Below, in pieces: positions 38,664-47,574 of a DNA stretch of 47,574 bases. Source of the DNA: Tubulanus polymorphus. Taxonomy: Eukaryota > Nemertea > Palaeonemertea > Tubulaniformes > Tubulanidae. Location of the stretch: positions 1 through 47,574 of the forward strand of contig NW_027437485.1 in assembly GCF_964204645.1 (NCBI RefSeq), given 5' to 3'. The notes beneath the pieces were generated by a model. The model was not told the DNA's origin. It did not search any database and saw only the letters and a list, made by a program, of their open reading frames with translations. A program made the translations under genes and the position numbers. Position 1 is the stretch's first letter; each line of letters begins with the position of its first letter.

Positions 38664-39359
38664 TTAAGGTGTTTCATTGATGTTATCTTCAGATGATTCC
38701 TTTTCTCTTAACTCAACCTTTTGTTTGGTAAGTTCATGGAATATATTTCGCAAATATATCAGTCTAGCTTGAAGGGAAGCAATTCGAGGGATGAACATTA
38801 TTGCATCTTTGAACTGTGTCTGGCATCGACGTAAAGCTTGAGGAACTAACAAACCAAACCACGTAATTGGATCTTTCTGTATCTCAACCTCCTGCTTGTC
38901 ATCATTGCTATTACCATGTACTGTAAGTCCAGCGAAATCCTCAGCAATTCCATTGCTGTTCGCCTTGACTATATGGTCGAAGTTTGTGTTTTTTCTTTTT
39001 CTTAATCCAGAATCATTTTTGGTACATGTGTCACTTGCAATTGCGTCCATGACTGCGAACGGTTCATAACGTGTACATATAATTCCAAATTTATCTTCAG
39101 AAAGTGCAACAGAGACTTTAGAATCAGATTTCATTTTGGTGTTATACTGGTCAGCACGTACCCATTTATTACCCATACTGTATCGGGATTTTGACATGTA
39201 CAAAAAGCCATCTTTCATAGAGATGTGTATTTCATCTCTTGTTTCGTTCAGTTCTTCTAATGTCTCAAAATATTTACAAGCTATGTTGTCTAATGCTTCA
39301 CAAATCTCTTCTAAATTAGTGGCTCCATACACTGAAGAACTCAGATCGACTCCAGCCAT
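38664..39359 (-). CDS. CCDC115: CCDC115 (Vma22-like V-ATPase assembly factor)
   Basis: This 231-residue protein matches CCDC115, which helps assemble the V-ATPase V0 sector and is the animal homologue of yeast Vma22. Conserved blocks: an N-terminal helical segment (FETLEELNETRDEIHISMKD) leading to YMSKSRYSMGNKWV; a variable acidic middle with LRKRK; and the C-terminal signature KDPITWFGLLVPQALRRCQT then IASLQARL and a Lys/Glu-rich helix. Human CCDC115 is about 180 residues; the extra length is in the middle. The ATG at 39359 was chosen because homology starts there and it has G at -3 and +4; the frame runs 42 codons further up without similarity. A splice-acceptor-like attttcag lies 3 nt before the ATG, so an upstream non-coding exon is possible. 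The coding part is uninterrupted. It is tail-to-tail with LIG3. Confidence 0.92.
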   Translation of the reverse strand: MAGVDLSSSVYGATNLEEICEALDNIACKYFETLEELNETRDEIHISMKDGFLYMSKSRYSMGNKWVRADQYNTKMKSDSKVSVALSEDKFGIICTRYEPFAVMDAIASDTCTKNDSGLRKRKNTNFDHIVKANSNGIAEDFAGLTVHGNSNDDKQEVEIQKDPITWFGLLVPQALRRCQTQFKDAIMFIPRIASLQARLIYLRNIFHELTKQKVELREKESSEDNINETP

Positions 39360-39382
39360 ATCCTGAAAATGTGAAATATATG

Positions 39383-39390
39383 TCACGTCA
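39383..39390. promoter_or_regulatory. CRE-like TCACGTCA upstream of CCDC115
   Basis: A one-mismatch version of the palindromic CRE/ATF site, about 25 bp upstream of the CCDC115 ATG. If the acceptor-like sequence before the ATG is real, this site is intronic. Weak evidence. Confidence 0.25.
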
Positions 39391-39926
39391 GTTACATTAT
39401 TAGCAGAACGATTCTTGACCCGTTTGGGTAAAAATGCAGATCCGCACCTCTTGTGAGTGATGCAATTTACTGAATTACAAATCACTGTTCAAGCTTCGGA
39501 ATCCAATGCAGTGATTTTATTTTATGATATCTTCGCTACAAAGTAGATTTTTGGCCCGTTTTTGTTTCAGAATTGTGACGACCTTCAATAGGACGCCATA
39601 TTTGATCGGGAAGTCTAAAATATTTGCTGAAACAAGGTGAGGGTAATTTATCAGTGCATAAAACTAATCACATTTTTGTCAAGTGTCATTGGGGTTATTA
39701 ATGCTAGCCAAATTGTCTGATATGTTTGTTTGGAAATATTATTTTACTTCCTCAATATGAAACATTGTTTTAGCAAATATTCTTAACAAATCTTCACTTA
39801 AAATACACCTATCTAATAGACGGGCACCGCAGGCGCCCGGAGGACGTCCCTTTGGTAAATGTGTATATGTGGATACTACGTGTCTTTTTAAGTGTCTACT
39901 TAACCAAATCTGACTTACTGACAACA

Positions 39927-40844
39927 TGGTTCCTACAGATTGGTCTTTCCAGAATTATAGGGTTTTTTAAGGGAATGTTCACCAAAATTTTAGGGGTCAA
40001 TTATCCAAGCTGAGTGCTTATCTATTGTGTCTGGTCCCATTTGGACCAAATTTAGACCGGTCTAGTTAATGTTGTCTGAACGCACCTATTTAGATTGACC
40101 TTAAAGAGCGTATCAGGTCTGTTCCAAATTTTGGGGTGGACTAAATCTATGTTTGGAGAGAAACTTGTAACTTGTGAATTTCAGGGTAAATGCTGAACTA
40201 ATATGGCGACATCTTGCGGGCCGAGTCAACAATTTGTAGCAATGCGTGTGTGAATGCCACTCAGATTTTGACTGGACCTTGTACATTTAGACCAGTCTAA
40301 CTAGTGGTAGGGTGAACATGGCTTATATGACCAGTATTTAACTAGTGCTCTCTAGAAAAATAAGCAGGAGGTGATTGATAATCTCCCTATCACCTTGACC
40401 AGCCATTAAAATTCAATAGGCCATATGTATTTGGGTGCTTGCACTTTACTTAATTACATCTACAATGACCAGCCAAAACAATGAGCTGAATTGAGCTACT
40501 AACTTTGACACAATTCAAAGGAATATAATAAATAGCCTGCTATGATGATGTTTTACATATAGCATCACATTACAAAATGTTCATAAGATTTCTTCACAGA
40601 CATGATTTCCAGAATTTTAGGGGCCTGAGGGATCAAAGCCAGAATTTTCAGGTATTTCTCCCCTAAAAAAAGGAATCCCAGAATTTTAGGGTATTTTAGG
40701 AATTTTAGGGGCTGTAGGAACCATGATATATAGCATCACAATACAAAATGATCATAAAATTTCTTTACAGACTTGATTTCCAGAATTTTAGGGTATTTCT
40801 CCCCTAAAAAAAGAATCCCAGAATTTTAGGGGCTGTAGGAACCA
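39927..40844. mobile_element. Inverted second copy of the TGGTTCCTACAG TIR element
   Basis: Begins tggttcctacag at 39927; complementary ends ctgtaggaacca occur at 40712-40723 and again at 40833-40844, because the last ~120 bp are duplicated in tandem. In reverse complement it follows 11440-13069 throughout but lacks the two inner insertions. It abuts the F1 copy at 40847. Confidence 0.75.
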
Positions 40845-40846
40845 TA

Positions 40847-41313
40847 ACTAGGGGTCCAGGGACACCATGCCCACTTGGGAAGTGGTTTCAGATGCTCAAC
40901 AATCTAACAATTTCAATATTATACGCCCCATCCAAAATAGGTCACAGGACAACCATCTTGAGTCCGATCGACCCAATTTTTCTCATGCTGATGGGCCCTT
41001 GGGGGAAACAAATAAATACGAACAATCAAGGTAATTGATAAAAGCGTCTTCAAAATTTCCTTCGAAAATGTGTAAAAAGTGCTGATTTTTGGCAAACAAC
41101 AATGGCTGCCAGTCGGCCATCTTGAATCTGACAGGGCCAGTTTTTGGGCTGAAGATGTGTCTAGGGTAGATACATGTATAAACCAAATATCAAGACATTA
41201 CCTTGAAGCGTCTTCAAAAAATCCTAAAATAACTGGATTCCGTCTACGAACGAACGCACGACGGAAGTGAACGCAATAGCCCGCTGGGACTAAAGTCCCA
41301 AGTGGGCTAAAAA
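40847..41313 (-). repeat. F1 repeat, inverted copy
   Basis: On the minus strand it starts gtttttagcccacttgggac and ends ccctggacccctagtta. The ~150-bp tandem part is missing, so the copy is internally deleted. It keeps both termini and is useful for defining the family ends. Confidence 0.8.
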
Positions 41314-41584
41314 CAATAGGGCCTACATTTTTCTGTGCAATTTGCCTTCTTTCCTTGTGTCATTCAGCCTGTAAGTAGTCCATAATTAATGTGCATTATA
41401 CGTTATATTTGCAGATTTTTCAAAATACATTTTTCTCTTATAAACCAGTGATACCAGTTATAAACCAATCTTATTCATGTCTTCTTCTATTAATCGACAC
41501 CAAGGACAGCAAACGGTCTATTTTTTCCATAAGATATTTTCCCAGATTGTACTCATCGCATAATTATGCAGTGTCTCAAAAGAA

Positions 41585-41746
41585 CATTTCCATGAAATCC
41601 CGTAAACGGAGTCCAGTCCCATAACCAAAACTTCAAAATATCTCATTTCCATGAAATCCCGTAAACAGAGTCCAGTCCAGCAACCAAAACTTCAAAATAT
41701 CTCATTTCCATCAAATCCCGTAAACGGAGTCCAGTCCCATAACCAA
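41585..41746 (+). repeat. 59-bp minisatellite, block 1 (nearly 3 units)
   Basis: Units start at 41585, 41644 and 41703. Each has catttccat[g/c]aaatcccg then taaac[g/a]gagtccagtcc and a cttcaaaatatct tail. Confidence 0.9.
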
Positions 41747-42320
41747 CAAGAGGCCCATGGGCCTTGAAGCATTGGTAGATTATACTGTGGTATTAAGTGG
41801 TTATAATGTTTTACATCTGCCGGCAAATCTTCTATGACGATGTTGATTGGGAGGACCACAGACTTAAAGGTCTATTTGTCTAGTACGATTTTATTCCTGA
41901 AAATGAATTTATTTTCTGCCGAACAATTTAGCCAAGGCTATTTGTACTATTACACCTCATTAATGCGATTCTGTTAAAAAGAAGAAACTAGTTTATTCTG
42001 ATGTTTTCCATCATGTTCCAGCCAAGATATTTATATCAATCAAGATTTGGATACAAAAACCCATTTTTACGCATGAACTGTTAGGCCCCACTGAATAATG
42101 AAAACAAAAACAGAACGATTTTTCTGAATGCAATTGCAAGACCCTCTGATCTTGAGCTCCAAGCTCTGATGCATGTACGCATTCAAAACGTCGCAGAGAG
42201 CGATGGTGTCACTGAGGCCGGCTGATGATTGTTTGTTTGGTTTCCCAAGACTATTCCGATTGGATTGTTCATTTAACCTCACGACAGTACAGCCTTTGAA
42301 GTGTTGCCCGCACACTGTTT

Positions 42321-42411
42321 GCAGCCAGCAGGACTCGAACCCACTTGTCCCTCAGCATTGATAGTGGATTCAACAGCATCACGCCTTATCTCACTGAGCT
42401 ACCGAGGCCGC
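42321..42411 (-). repeat. tRNA-like sequence, probable SINE head or tRNA pseudogene
   Basis: On the minus strand: acceptor-like GCGGCCT pairs with TGGCTGC (six of seven, one G-U); A box TAGCTCAGTGAGATAAGGCG; B box GGTTCGAGTCC in a foldable T arm; an extended variable region as in Ser/Leu tRNAs. The anticodon loop would be about 13 nt instead of 7, so it is not a working tRNA. The downstream minus-strand sequence could be a SINE body. Confidence 0.6.
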
Positions 42412-43360
42412 TCGATTCAATTCCAAAAAACTACAGCAGCGGCAAATAACCATCGCAATATTGCAATTTATGACAAACAACGCGTTAATTCAATCACTGT
42501 TGTTTAACGCATGCAAAAGATAATAAAAGGTATTTTTTCCCGGCGCGCATTACAAAGCGAATCTCTGCCGAGTGCGTAAGAGGGTGCTACCGCCTTATGA
42601 GTGCGCAGCAGGCGGGTAGGGCGTCCTAAAGTGAAAACTTATATTAGAATATAGCCAAATCGAATTTTACAATGTCAGTCAACTGATTGATGATACTACA
42701 TGGTTGTTCTCGGCGTACTTAACAATGATATTTTCCTCCAATAAACAACTCTGGTAAAATTGAATAAAATGATCTATCTTTATTGGTGATATTGTATCAT
42801 GGTGGTAGCCTACCGTTTGATGTTTCGTGTCATCATGAAATGGTTTTAACTTTAGTAAAGGCGTTCCCGCACGATCACATACGGGTTTCAGTCACGAGTA
42901 GGCTGCCGTTCAACTGCTCTAGAAATACGTATTCTGACGCTGAGAATGAATCCCAAATAATCCCATGGATACTGATAGTTGGAATAACAGTGATATCCAA
43001 ACACTGTGACTGTGATATTTATAAACCGGAGGTACATAATTTTATGTTTTTCTATTCAGAAGAGGCTGTTCCCCATTCTTTACTGCCAATGTCAAAGCGG
43101 ACATATCGCTACGCGATTGTTTAACCCGCTTTCATCTACCAGATAATGAACGAGAAAAATGCGATCGAATAATTTTTTGGACCATTAAATCAGAAATCTG
43201 GCGACGCTATGTTGTGGGGAATAATTGAAAACTTTTTTAGTCATTTTCAGCTCATCTTCACCCGTCAAGGGATTCGAACCCACTACGCTAAAGCTGTTCC
43301 CCGAACCCCTTGACCTCACGAGTCGTTGGAGTCGTTACTAGCCGACCAGAATCCGGTCGT

Positions 43361-43481
43361 ACCAATCAGAGCGCTTGTAACAAACCGTCAGTAGACTTCT
43401 GTTGGTTTTCCCGTTAAATTGACCAATCAGCGAACGTTTTACCGAACAAGGAAGTATTTCGCAAATCGATATATGACGTCA
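43361..43481. promoter_or_regulatory. CCAAT-box and CRE cluster
   Basis: Two accaatcag/gaccaatcag CCAAT boxes (about 43361 and 43421) followed by a perfect CRE, TGACGTCA, at 43474-43481 in a CpG-containing stretch. No recognisable gene starts nearby, so it may be an element-borne promoter or chance. Confidence 0.3.
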
Positions 43482-43689
43482 CGCGCAACAGCGCCAGTAA
43501 TGAAATCACGCTTCGTGAGGCCAGGGGGCTGGTGGAAGCGAGTTCGGGAGTGATACCGGACCCCTGGCAAGCGAGGATGTTTTCAGCTGTTTCTAATGTT
43601 TTACGTGAACGGAGTGACACTTTGAAGTTACTATGAAAATGAGAAAGTCGGTGCTATTTTTTCGTACTACTATTTTCGATCCATTTTAC

Positions 43690-43727
43690 TAGCATTGGCA
43701 TGACGTCATAGACGTCAACCAATGCTA
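43690..43727. repeat. 38-bp imperfect palindrome with two ACGTC sites
   Basis: Tagcattggcatgacgtc pairs with gacgtcaaccaatgcta around a short centre. It carries TGACGTCA and an inverted CCAAT on both arms. Confidence 0.7.
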
Positions 43728-43743
43728 AAAATTAAAAATATCT

Positions 43744-43848
43744 CATTTCCATGAAATCCCGTAAACGGAGTCAAGTCCCGTAACCAAAAATTAAAAATAT
43801 CTAATTTCCATCAAATCCCGTAAACGGCGTCTCAGTCCGGTCGTAACC
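43744..43848 (+). repeat. 59-bp minisatellite, block 2 (about 2 units)
   Basis: Units start at 43744 and 43803 with the same atttccat[g/c]aaatcccgt and aaacgg[a/c]gtc blocks as 41585-41746, about 2 kb away. Confidence 0.85.
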
Positions 43849-44342
43849 ATGATCACGCGCAGATCCTGCTCCTTGTTGCGCATGCGTGAACTGGAAGTCC
43901 CGTAAACGCAGACCGGAGGATACACTTACGGACTTCGTAAGCGTGGACAGTTTGATTATAAAAAGCTTACCCCCAATGATTAGGTAACTAACTAATGTCC
44001 ATTTCAACCTTCCGGTCTCCCCCAGAAAATTTTGAAAAATTTCAAGGGCTGAGATGACATTTCCTGGGTTTTGGAAGAGAAAAATCCTGTTTTAATATGG
44101 GTACTTTTTTCCAAGGGATCAGCTAAGTCAAAAAGGAAAAATGCTGACTACCGCATTAGCGGCAAGTGCGGTAGGCTAAATCCGCCACTGGATTTAGGTC
44201 GACTGCCAGTCCTTTCTGGTCCCATTACGACCTTTATCAGGTATGTATTACCAAAAATTAGCGAGCAAGGCCACCAGGAATGCTCTCAAGTCAGGTTGAA
44301 ATAGACATGAGCCAGGCCACATCGCGGTGATATTAGCGATTG

Positions 44343-45572
44343 GTAAAAGTGCAGATCCGCACCTCTCGTGATTGACAATCTGCAGCGGTCATCCTTATTA
44401 CCGAGATGACATTTTACCGAGATGAAATTAAATATAACATATTTATTTATTCCTTATCGATTTTAACAATTGATATCATATTATATCAGTAATAAATGCT
44501 TGCTGGAGTCATATTTTACATATTTTGTCGGATATTTTTGTAGAAAAATAACTTTTAACTTTACCGAGATGAGATCGTCGATCAATCAAATTCAATGAAA
44601 TTTTATTGCTAACCTTGAACTTGAACTTTAATTTTATTGCTCCATATAATATACAAGTTACATAGGAAATGACATGCAATATAATGTTAACATCAAAACA
44701 CGGGGAAAACAGTACATAAGTGGACATACATTTATAATCGCTTTTATAATGGATAACATAGGAATAGAGAATATTTGCAAATAAAATGTGAAATGTAAAA
44801 CAAAATATAATACTACAGCAAGGAAACTAGGTGGCGATACAATCAAGTGAATAGAATATAAAAAGAATCAAAGTGTTGAACGGAGGGCAAATGAAGAGTT
44901 AACTAGGTTACATACAAGGCTGGCAATTTCATAGTCTCCGTTGTTATAAGACATCAAAAATAAGAATTTATCGAAAACACAAAAAGACTCAAACTCTGTG
45001 AAACTTACAAGTGAGGATAAAATGGAAACTCTGGCAGGATGAAGCGAGGGACACTCGAGTAAATAGTGGGATTCGTCCTCAACGACTTTATTAACAGTAC
45101 AGTAGGGGCAAAATCTCTCATTGGCTGGTAAAAATGGACGACAGTGACGCCCCGTCTCGATTCTAAGCCGATGGGAACCAAGACGCAGTTTGGAAAATTT
45201 GCGTCTTTTAAGGAAAGAGTTCGAAATCAAATATATTTTTCTAGTTCAAAGCATTTTTTAAAAAGTTTATAAGTTCTTAATTTGGGGTTGGAATTACGAT
45301 AAGGAATAAATAAATATGCTATATTTCATTTCATCTCATTCTCCTCGGTTCATCTCAGTAAAATAGTCATCTCGGTTATAAGGATGACCCATCTGCAGAA
45401 TGACAGAATCCAGGCTAAAATCTTTCTACTGAAGATATATTAAAATTAACCAATGGAAATGTACCGAATTGCTGATGACATTTTGAATCTGAAACAATGA
45501 TATTTATTAAGTAATTGATTGAACCGTGGCGTTTACCTGTTTACGCGGAGAGGTGCGGATCTGCACTTTTAC
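44343..45572. mobile_element. Inverted-repeat element, copy 2, split by a non-LTR fragment
   Basis: Outer ends are inverted copies of ggtaaaagtgcagatccgca plus cctctc (from 44343 and up to about 45572). Inside are inverted ggtcatccttat[t/a]accgagatgac arms (44388-44410, about 45366-45389) and the A/T-rich block shared in reverse with copy 1 at 535-870. The centre is replaced by a minus-strand non-LTR fragment. Confidence 0.7.
44608..45235 (-). mobile_element. Non-LTR retrotransposon 3' fragment
   Basis: The minus-strand frame 45230-44868 (120 codons) has GSHRLRIETGRHCRP, a Cys/His cluster CPYC...VEDESHYLLECPS, and a helical tail. This is the region after the RT domain in CR1/RTE/Jockey-like elements. 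The 3' end shows (TTCAAG)n-type units (cttgaacttgaac on the + strand at about 44612). 5'-truncated, so RT and endonuclease are missing. Confidence 0.7.
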
Positions 45573-45591
45573 CCACAGGCACTTGAATATT

Positions 45592-45894
45592 GAAACGATC
45601 CTATCTCCGTAATGCTTAAATCTACCCGCAGTTAGCGGGACAGCCGAACACTGCCGATGATTGCCGAAGTACGTCCTTAGTGTCAATTTTAATCCTGAAA
45701 TATAAGGAGCGCTCATAATTTCAATTGTAGATGATTTTTTTGGAAACATTGACACTGTTTTAGCTCCATTACAGATTTTAAATGGCAACAAAATTGATTT
45801 TTGAAAATTCACGATGCCTCTTCGGGATTGCTGTGACGTCATCTGTCCCGATAACTGTGGGTAGATTTAAGCATTACGGAGATAGGATCGTTTC
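45592..45894. mobile_element. 303-bp MITE with 52-bp terminal inverted repeats
   Basis: The left arm 45592-45643 (gaaacgatcctatctccgta...) and the complement of 45843-45894 differ at two of 52 positions. No coding potential; no clear target duplication. Confidence 0.88.
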
Positions 45895-47574
45895 CAGCCT
45901 TTCTGTATAGTATAGCTAAACGACGGGCGCGCGTTGCATCATGGGTAAATTTATTATTAAAACATGGTGGATCTATCGAAGTAGGATTAATGTATCGCTG
46001 GTGAATTATCAAATATTAATCCATTATCAAAGCCCATATTCAAGTGCCTGTGTTTTACCTAGCGATTTTTCGGCGCCTGTGCCGGAGCAGTGTGTGTTCA
46101 CCTTTGTATATTTGGAACCCAACTTCTTTGATTTTGGGTCGTTTTGGTTCCGTCTCGTCGCCGGGGAATTCTCCAGCCCAGCTCGTGTTTACGTTTGTTT
46201 TGCGAAAGGTAGGCAAAAGGTAGAAAGTTTCTAATGTCCGATCGACAGTACCGGTAGCGCCGCTACTTAGCAATAATAAGAACTAATGTTATTGACGATG
46301 TTTTGTTAAGTGGAAAGACGCCGAGTACCAGTATATATCCGATAGGTTCGAATCCCCAATTTCTTCGGGATGATTTGATTTTAAAATAGCGATCGTTTTA
46401 ATAGATTTGGTGTACCTTATTAAACTTACCCACCGTCAACACACCTGCCGGATGTGAAACAGGGGACGTCCTATTCCAATGACGCTAAAGATTTTGTGTG
46501 AATTTTATGGTACTGTAACGGCGGTATGAATTAAATTCAGCTTAGACTGAGAGTAAAGTATTTTAAGGCAAACTCTAATGGGCTAACTGCACATCGTCGA
46601 AAGACTTCTCATCCATCGATACTTGATAAAAATGAAATAAAACATCTAGTTCCAATTATCTCATGTAAGCATAACATTTATTTTGAAAATCTCAACCATA
46701 CATCAAAACATTTTAAAGCCTTCTATATCAAATGCAATCTTTTGCTAACATAAACAATAGACAAATGGCCATATCTCTATCATATTAATTATATCACGAT
46801 TGCTAAATATTGCGATATTAATTGAAATCGTTCAACCAACAAATGAATTTAGTTAACATAATATCATCACAAACCATTCATATCCTTGGCAAAGGGCTTA
46901 TAAGCTTTTAGAATATCCAAACAGGAAAACTTTAGTCTCATTTCTATGCGAGTAGAAATACATTATCATTATCTTTGCATTATATATAACATCCATATCT
47001 GTGCATTATATATATGTTTATAATGTCATATCTCTTAATAATAATCAATCCAATAATTAGATTAATAATACTAATTTATTTATAAATTAATAATTGGTAA
47101 TTAAACTATCAACTCTGCTATAATTGAGTTACACATGAGGTAAAAAAATTATGACATAAAAACTCCTGTCAGAGTAATAGAAGTAACTGTCTAATACATG
47201 AAATAACACATTTTATACAATGAGCTGAGCTCTGAATCTGATGAAAATATTCAATCTGAGATCTTACGGATGATGTTATTTTAGCCCTCTACTTCTGAAA
47301 ACTGAATAGCGCGCTGTGAACTTCAACTTCAAAACAAATTTGTTGAACAGCAGTGTATCGAAAAACTGTACGTACAGTGTACCGCGAACTGAACGCGGCG
47401 TCTTCTCACTTTAGAAAATTATCGACTTGACAGATTAGTTCGATTTTCGACCGCAGCGGCGCTATACGACATTGGACAAAAGAAACTTTCTACCTTTTGC
47501 GTTTGTTTTACGACGCCGCTCGCTGGCGCCGCCTCACTTCCGTGCGAGCGTTTTCGCGGTGGTGGTGTTGCGTG
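45895..47574. other. Right end of the window, no gene recognised
   Basis: It contains a distant inverted repeat (about 46210-46267 against 47450-47505; shared caaaaggtagaaagtttct and tagcgccgct), A/T-rich low-complexity sequence near 46970-47100, and a GC-rich last 60 bp. A first exon or promoter on the minus strand running off the window is possible but not shown. Confidence 0.45.

Larger units (their letters stand above)
41747..43743. other. Region between the two minisatellite blocks, no protein gene recognised
   Basis: It holds the tRNA-like sequence, a B-box-like gggattcgaaccc at about 43269, and a promoter-like cluster near 43360-43485. Its short frames resemble nothing I know. It may be an insertion that split the minisatellite. 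Confidence 0.5.

Noticed and set aside
42783-43124. 113-codon frame as a gene
   Set aside because: No recognisable domain or codon pattern; it sits in the repeat-rich region between minisatellite blocks.
43255-43320. A second tRNA on the minus strand (B-box-like gggttcgaatccc)
   Set aside because: No matching A box or acceptor stem could be folded around it, so I list it only as a B-box-like motif.
44868-45230. Minus-strand frame as a host zinc-finger gene
   Set aside because: The CPYC...HYLLECP cluster after a GSHRLRIETGR stretch is the known tail of non-LTR retrotransposon polyproteins, and a TTCAAG-type 3' end follows.
46300-46375. tRNA on the plus strand around ggttcgaatcc at about 46346
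   Set aside because: The B-box is good but no acceptor or D arm is convincing by eye.
1-47574. CRISPR arrays, bacterial operons or phage modules
   Set aside because: No regularly spaced short repeats with unique spacers, no ribosome-binding sites or operonic gene packing; GT-AG introns show it is eukaryotic.

Overview
The window is animal nuclear DNA, most likely from a marine invertebrate. Coding blocks are split by GT-AG introns, long stretches are non-coding, and transposable elements of many classes are nested in one another. DIRS and Penelope-like retroelements together with a LIG3 gene point to a metazoan; I cannot name the species.

Two host genes are clear. LIG3 (DNA ligase III) is on the + strand from about 3176 to 35904. 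I resolve 20 coding exons whose phases all join, giving a 994-residue protein: mitochondrial leader, PARP-type zinc finger, DNA-binding domain, nucleotidyltransferase with the catalytic Lys, OB-fold, a basic Ser/Pro linker, a PBZ (poly-ADP-ribose-binding) zinc finger, and a BRCT domain. The PBZ finger is not part of vertebrate LIG3 and is the main biological surprise. CCDC115 (V-ATPase assembly factor, Vma22 homologue) lies tail-to-tail with it on the - strand (39359 to 38664) as one uninterrupted coding exon.

Nearly everything else is mobile DNA. LIG3 introns hold a decayed 5-kb DIRS-like tyrosine-recombinase retrotransposon (about 15723-20731), a Penelope-like element with an open RT/GIY-YIG frame, perfect 122-bp inverted ends and a 14-bp target duplication (30153-31769), and a 2.7-kb TTAA-flanked piggyBac-like non-autonomous element (24901-27585). 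They also hold many pieces of one short interspersed family that begins TAGCCCACTTGGGA (called F1 here). Two F1 copies carry further elements inside them, up to three layers deep.

Layout: 1-3175 intergenic with an A/T-rich inverted-repeat element; 3176-35904 LIG3; 35905-38663 3' flanks of both genes with two pogo-like MITEs; 38664-39359 CCDC115; 39927-41313 a TIR element next to an inverted F1 copy; 41585-43848 a 59-bp minisatellite in two blocks around a tRNA-like sequence; 44343-45572 an inverted-repeat element split by a non-LTR fragment; 45592-45894 a small TIR element; 45895-47574 unassigned, with a distant inverted repeat and a GC-rich end.
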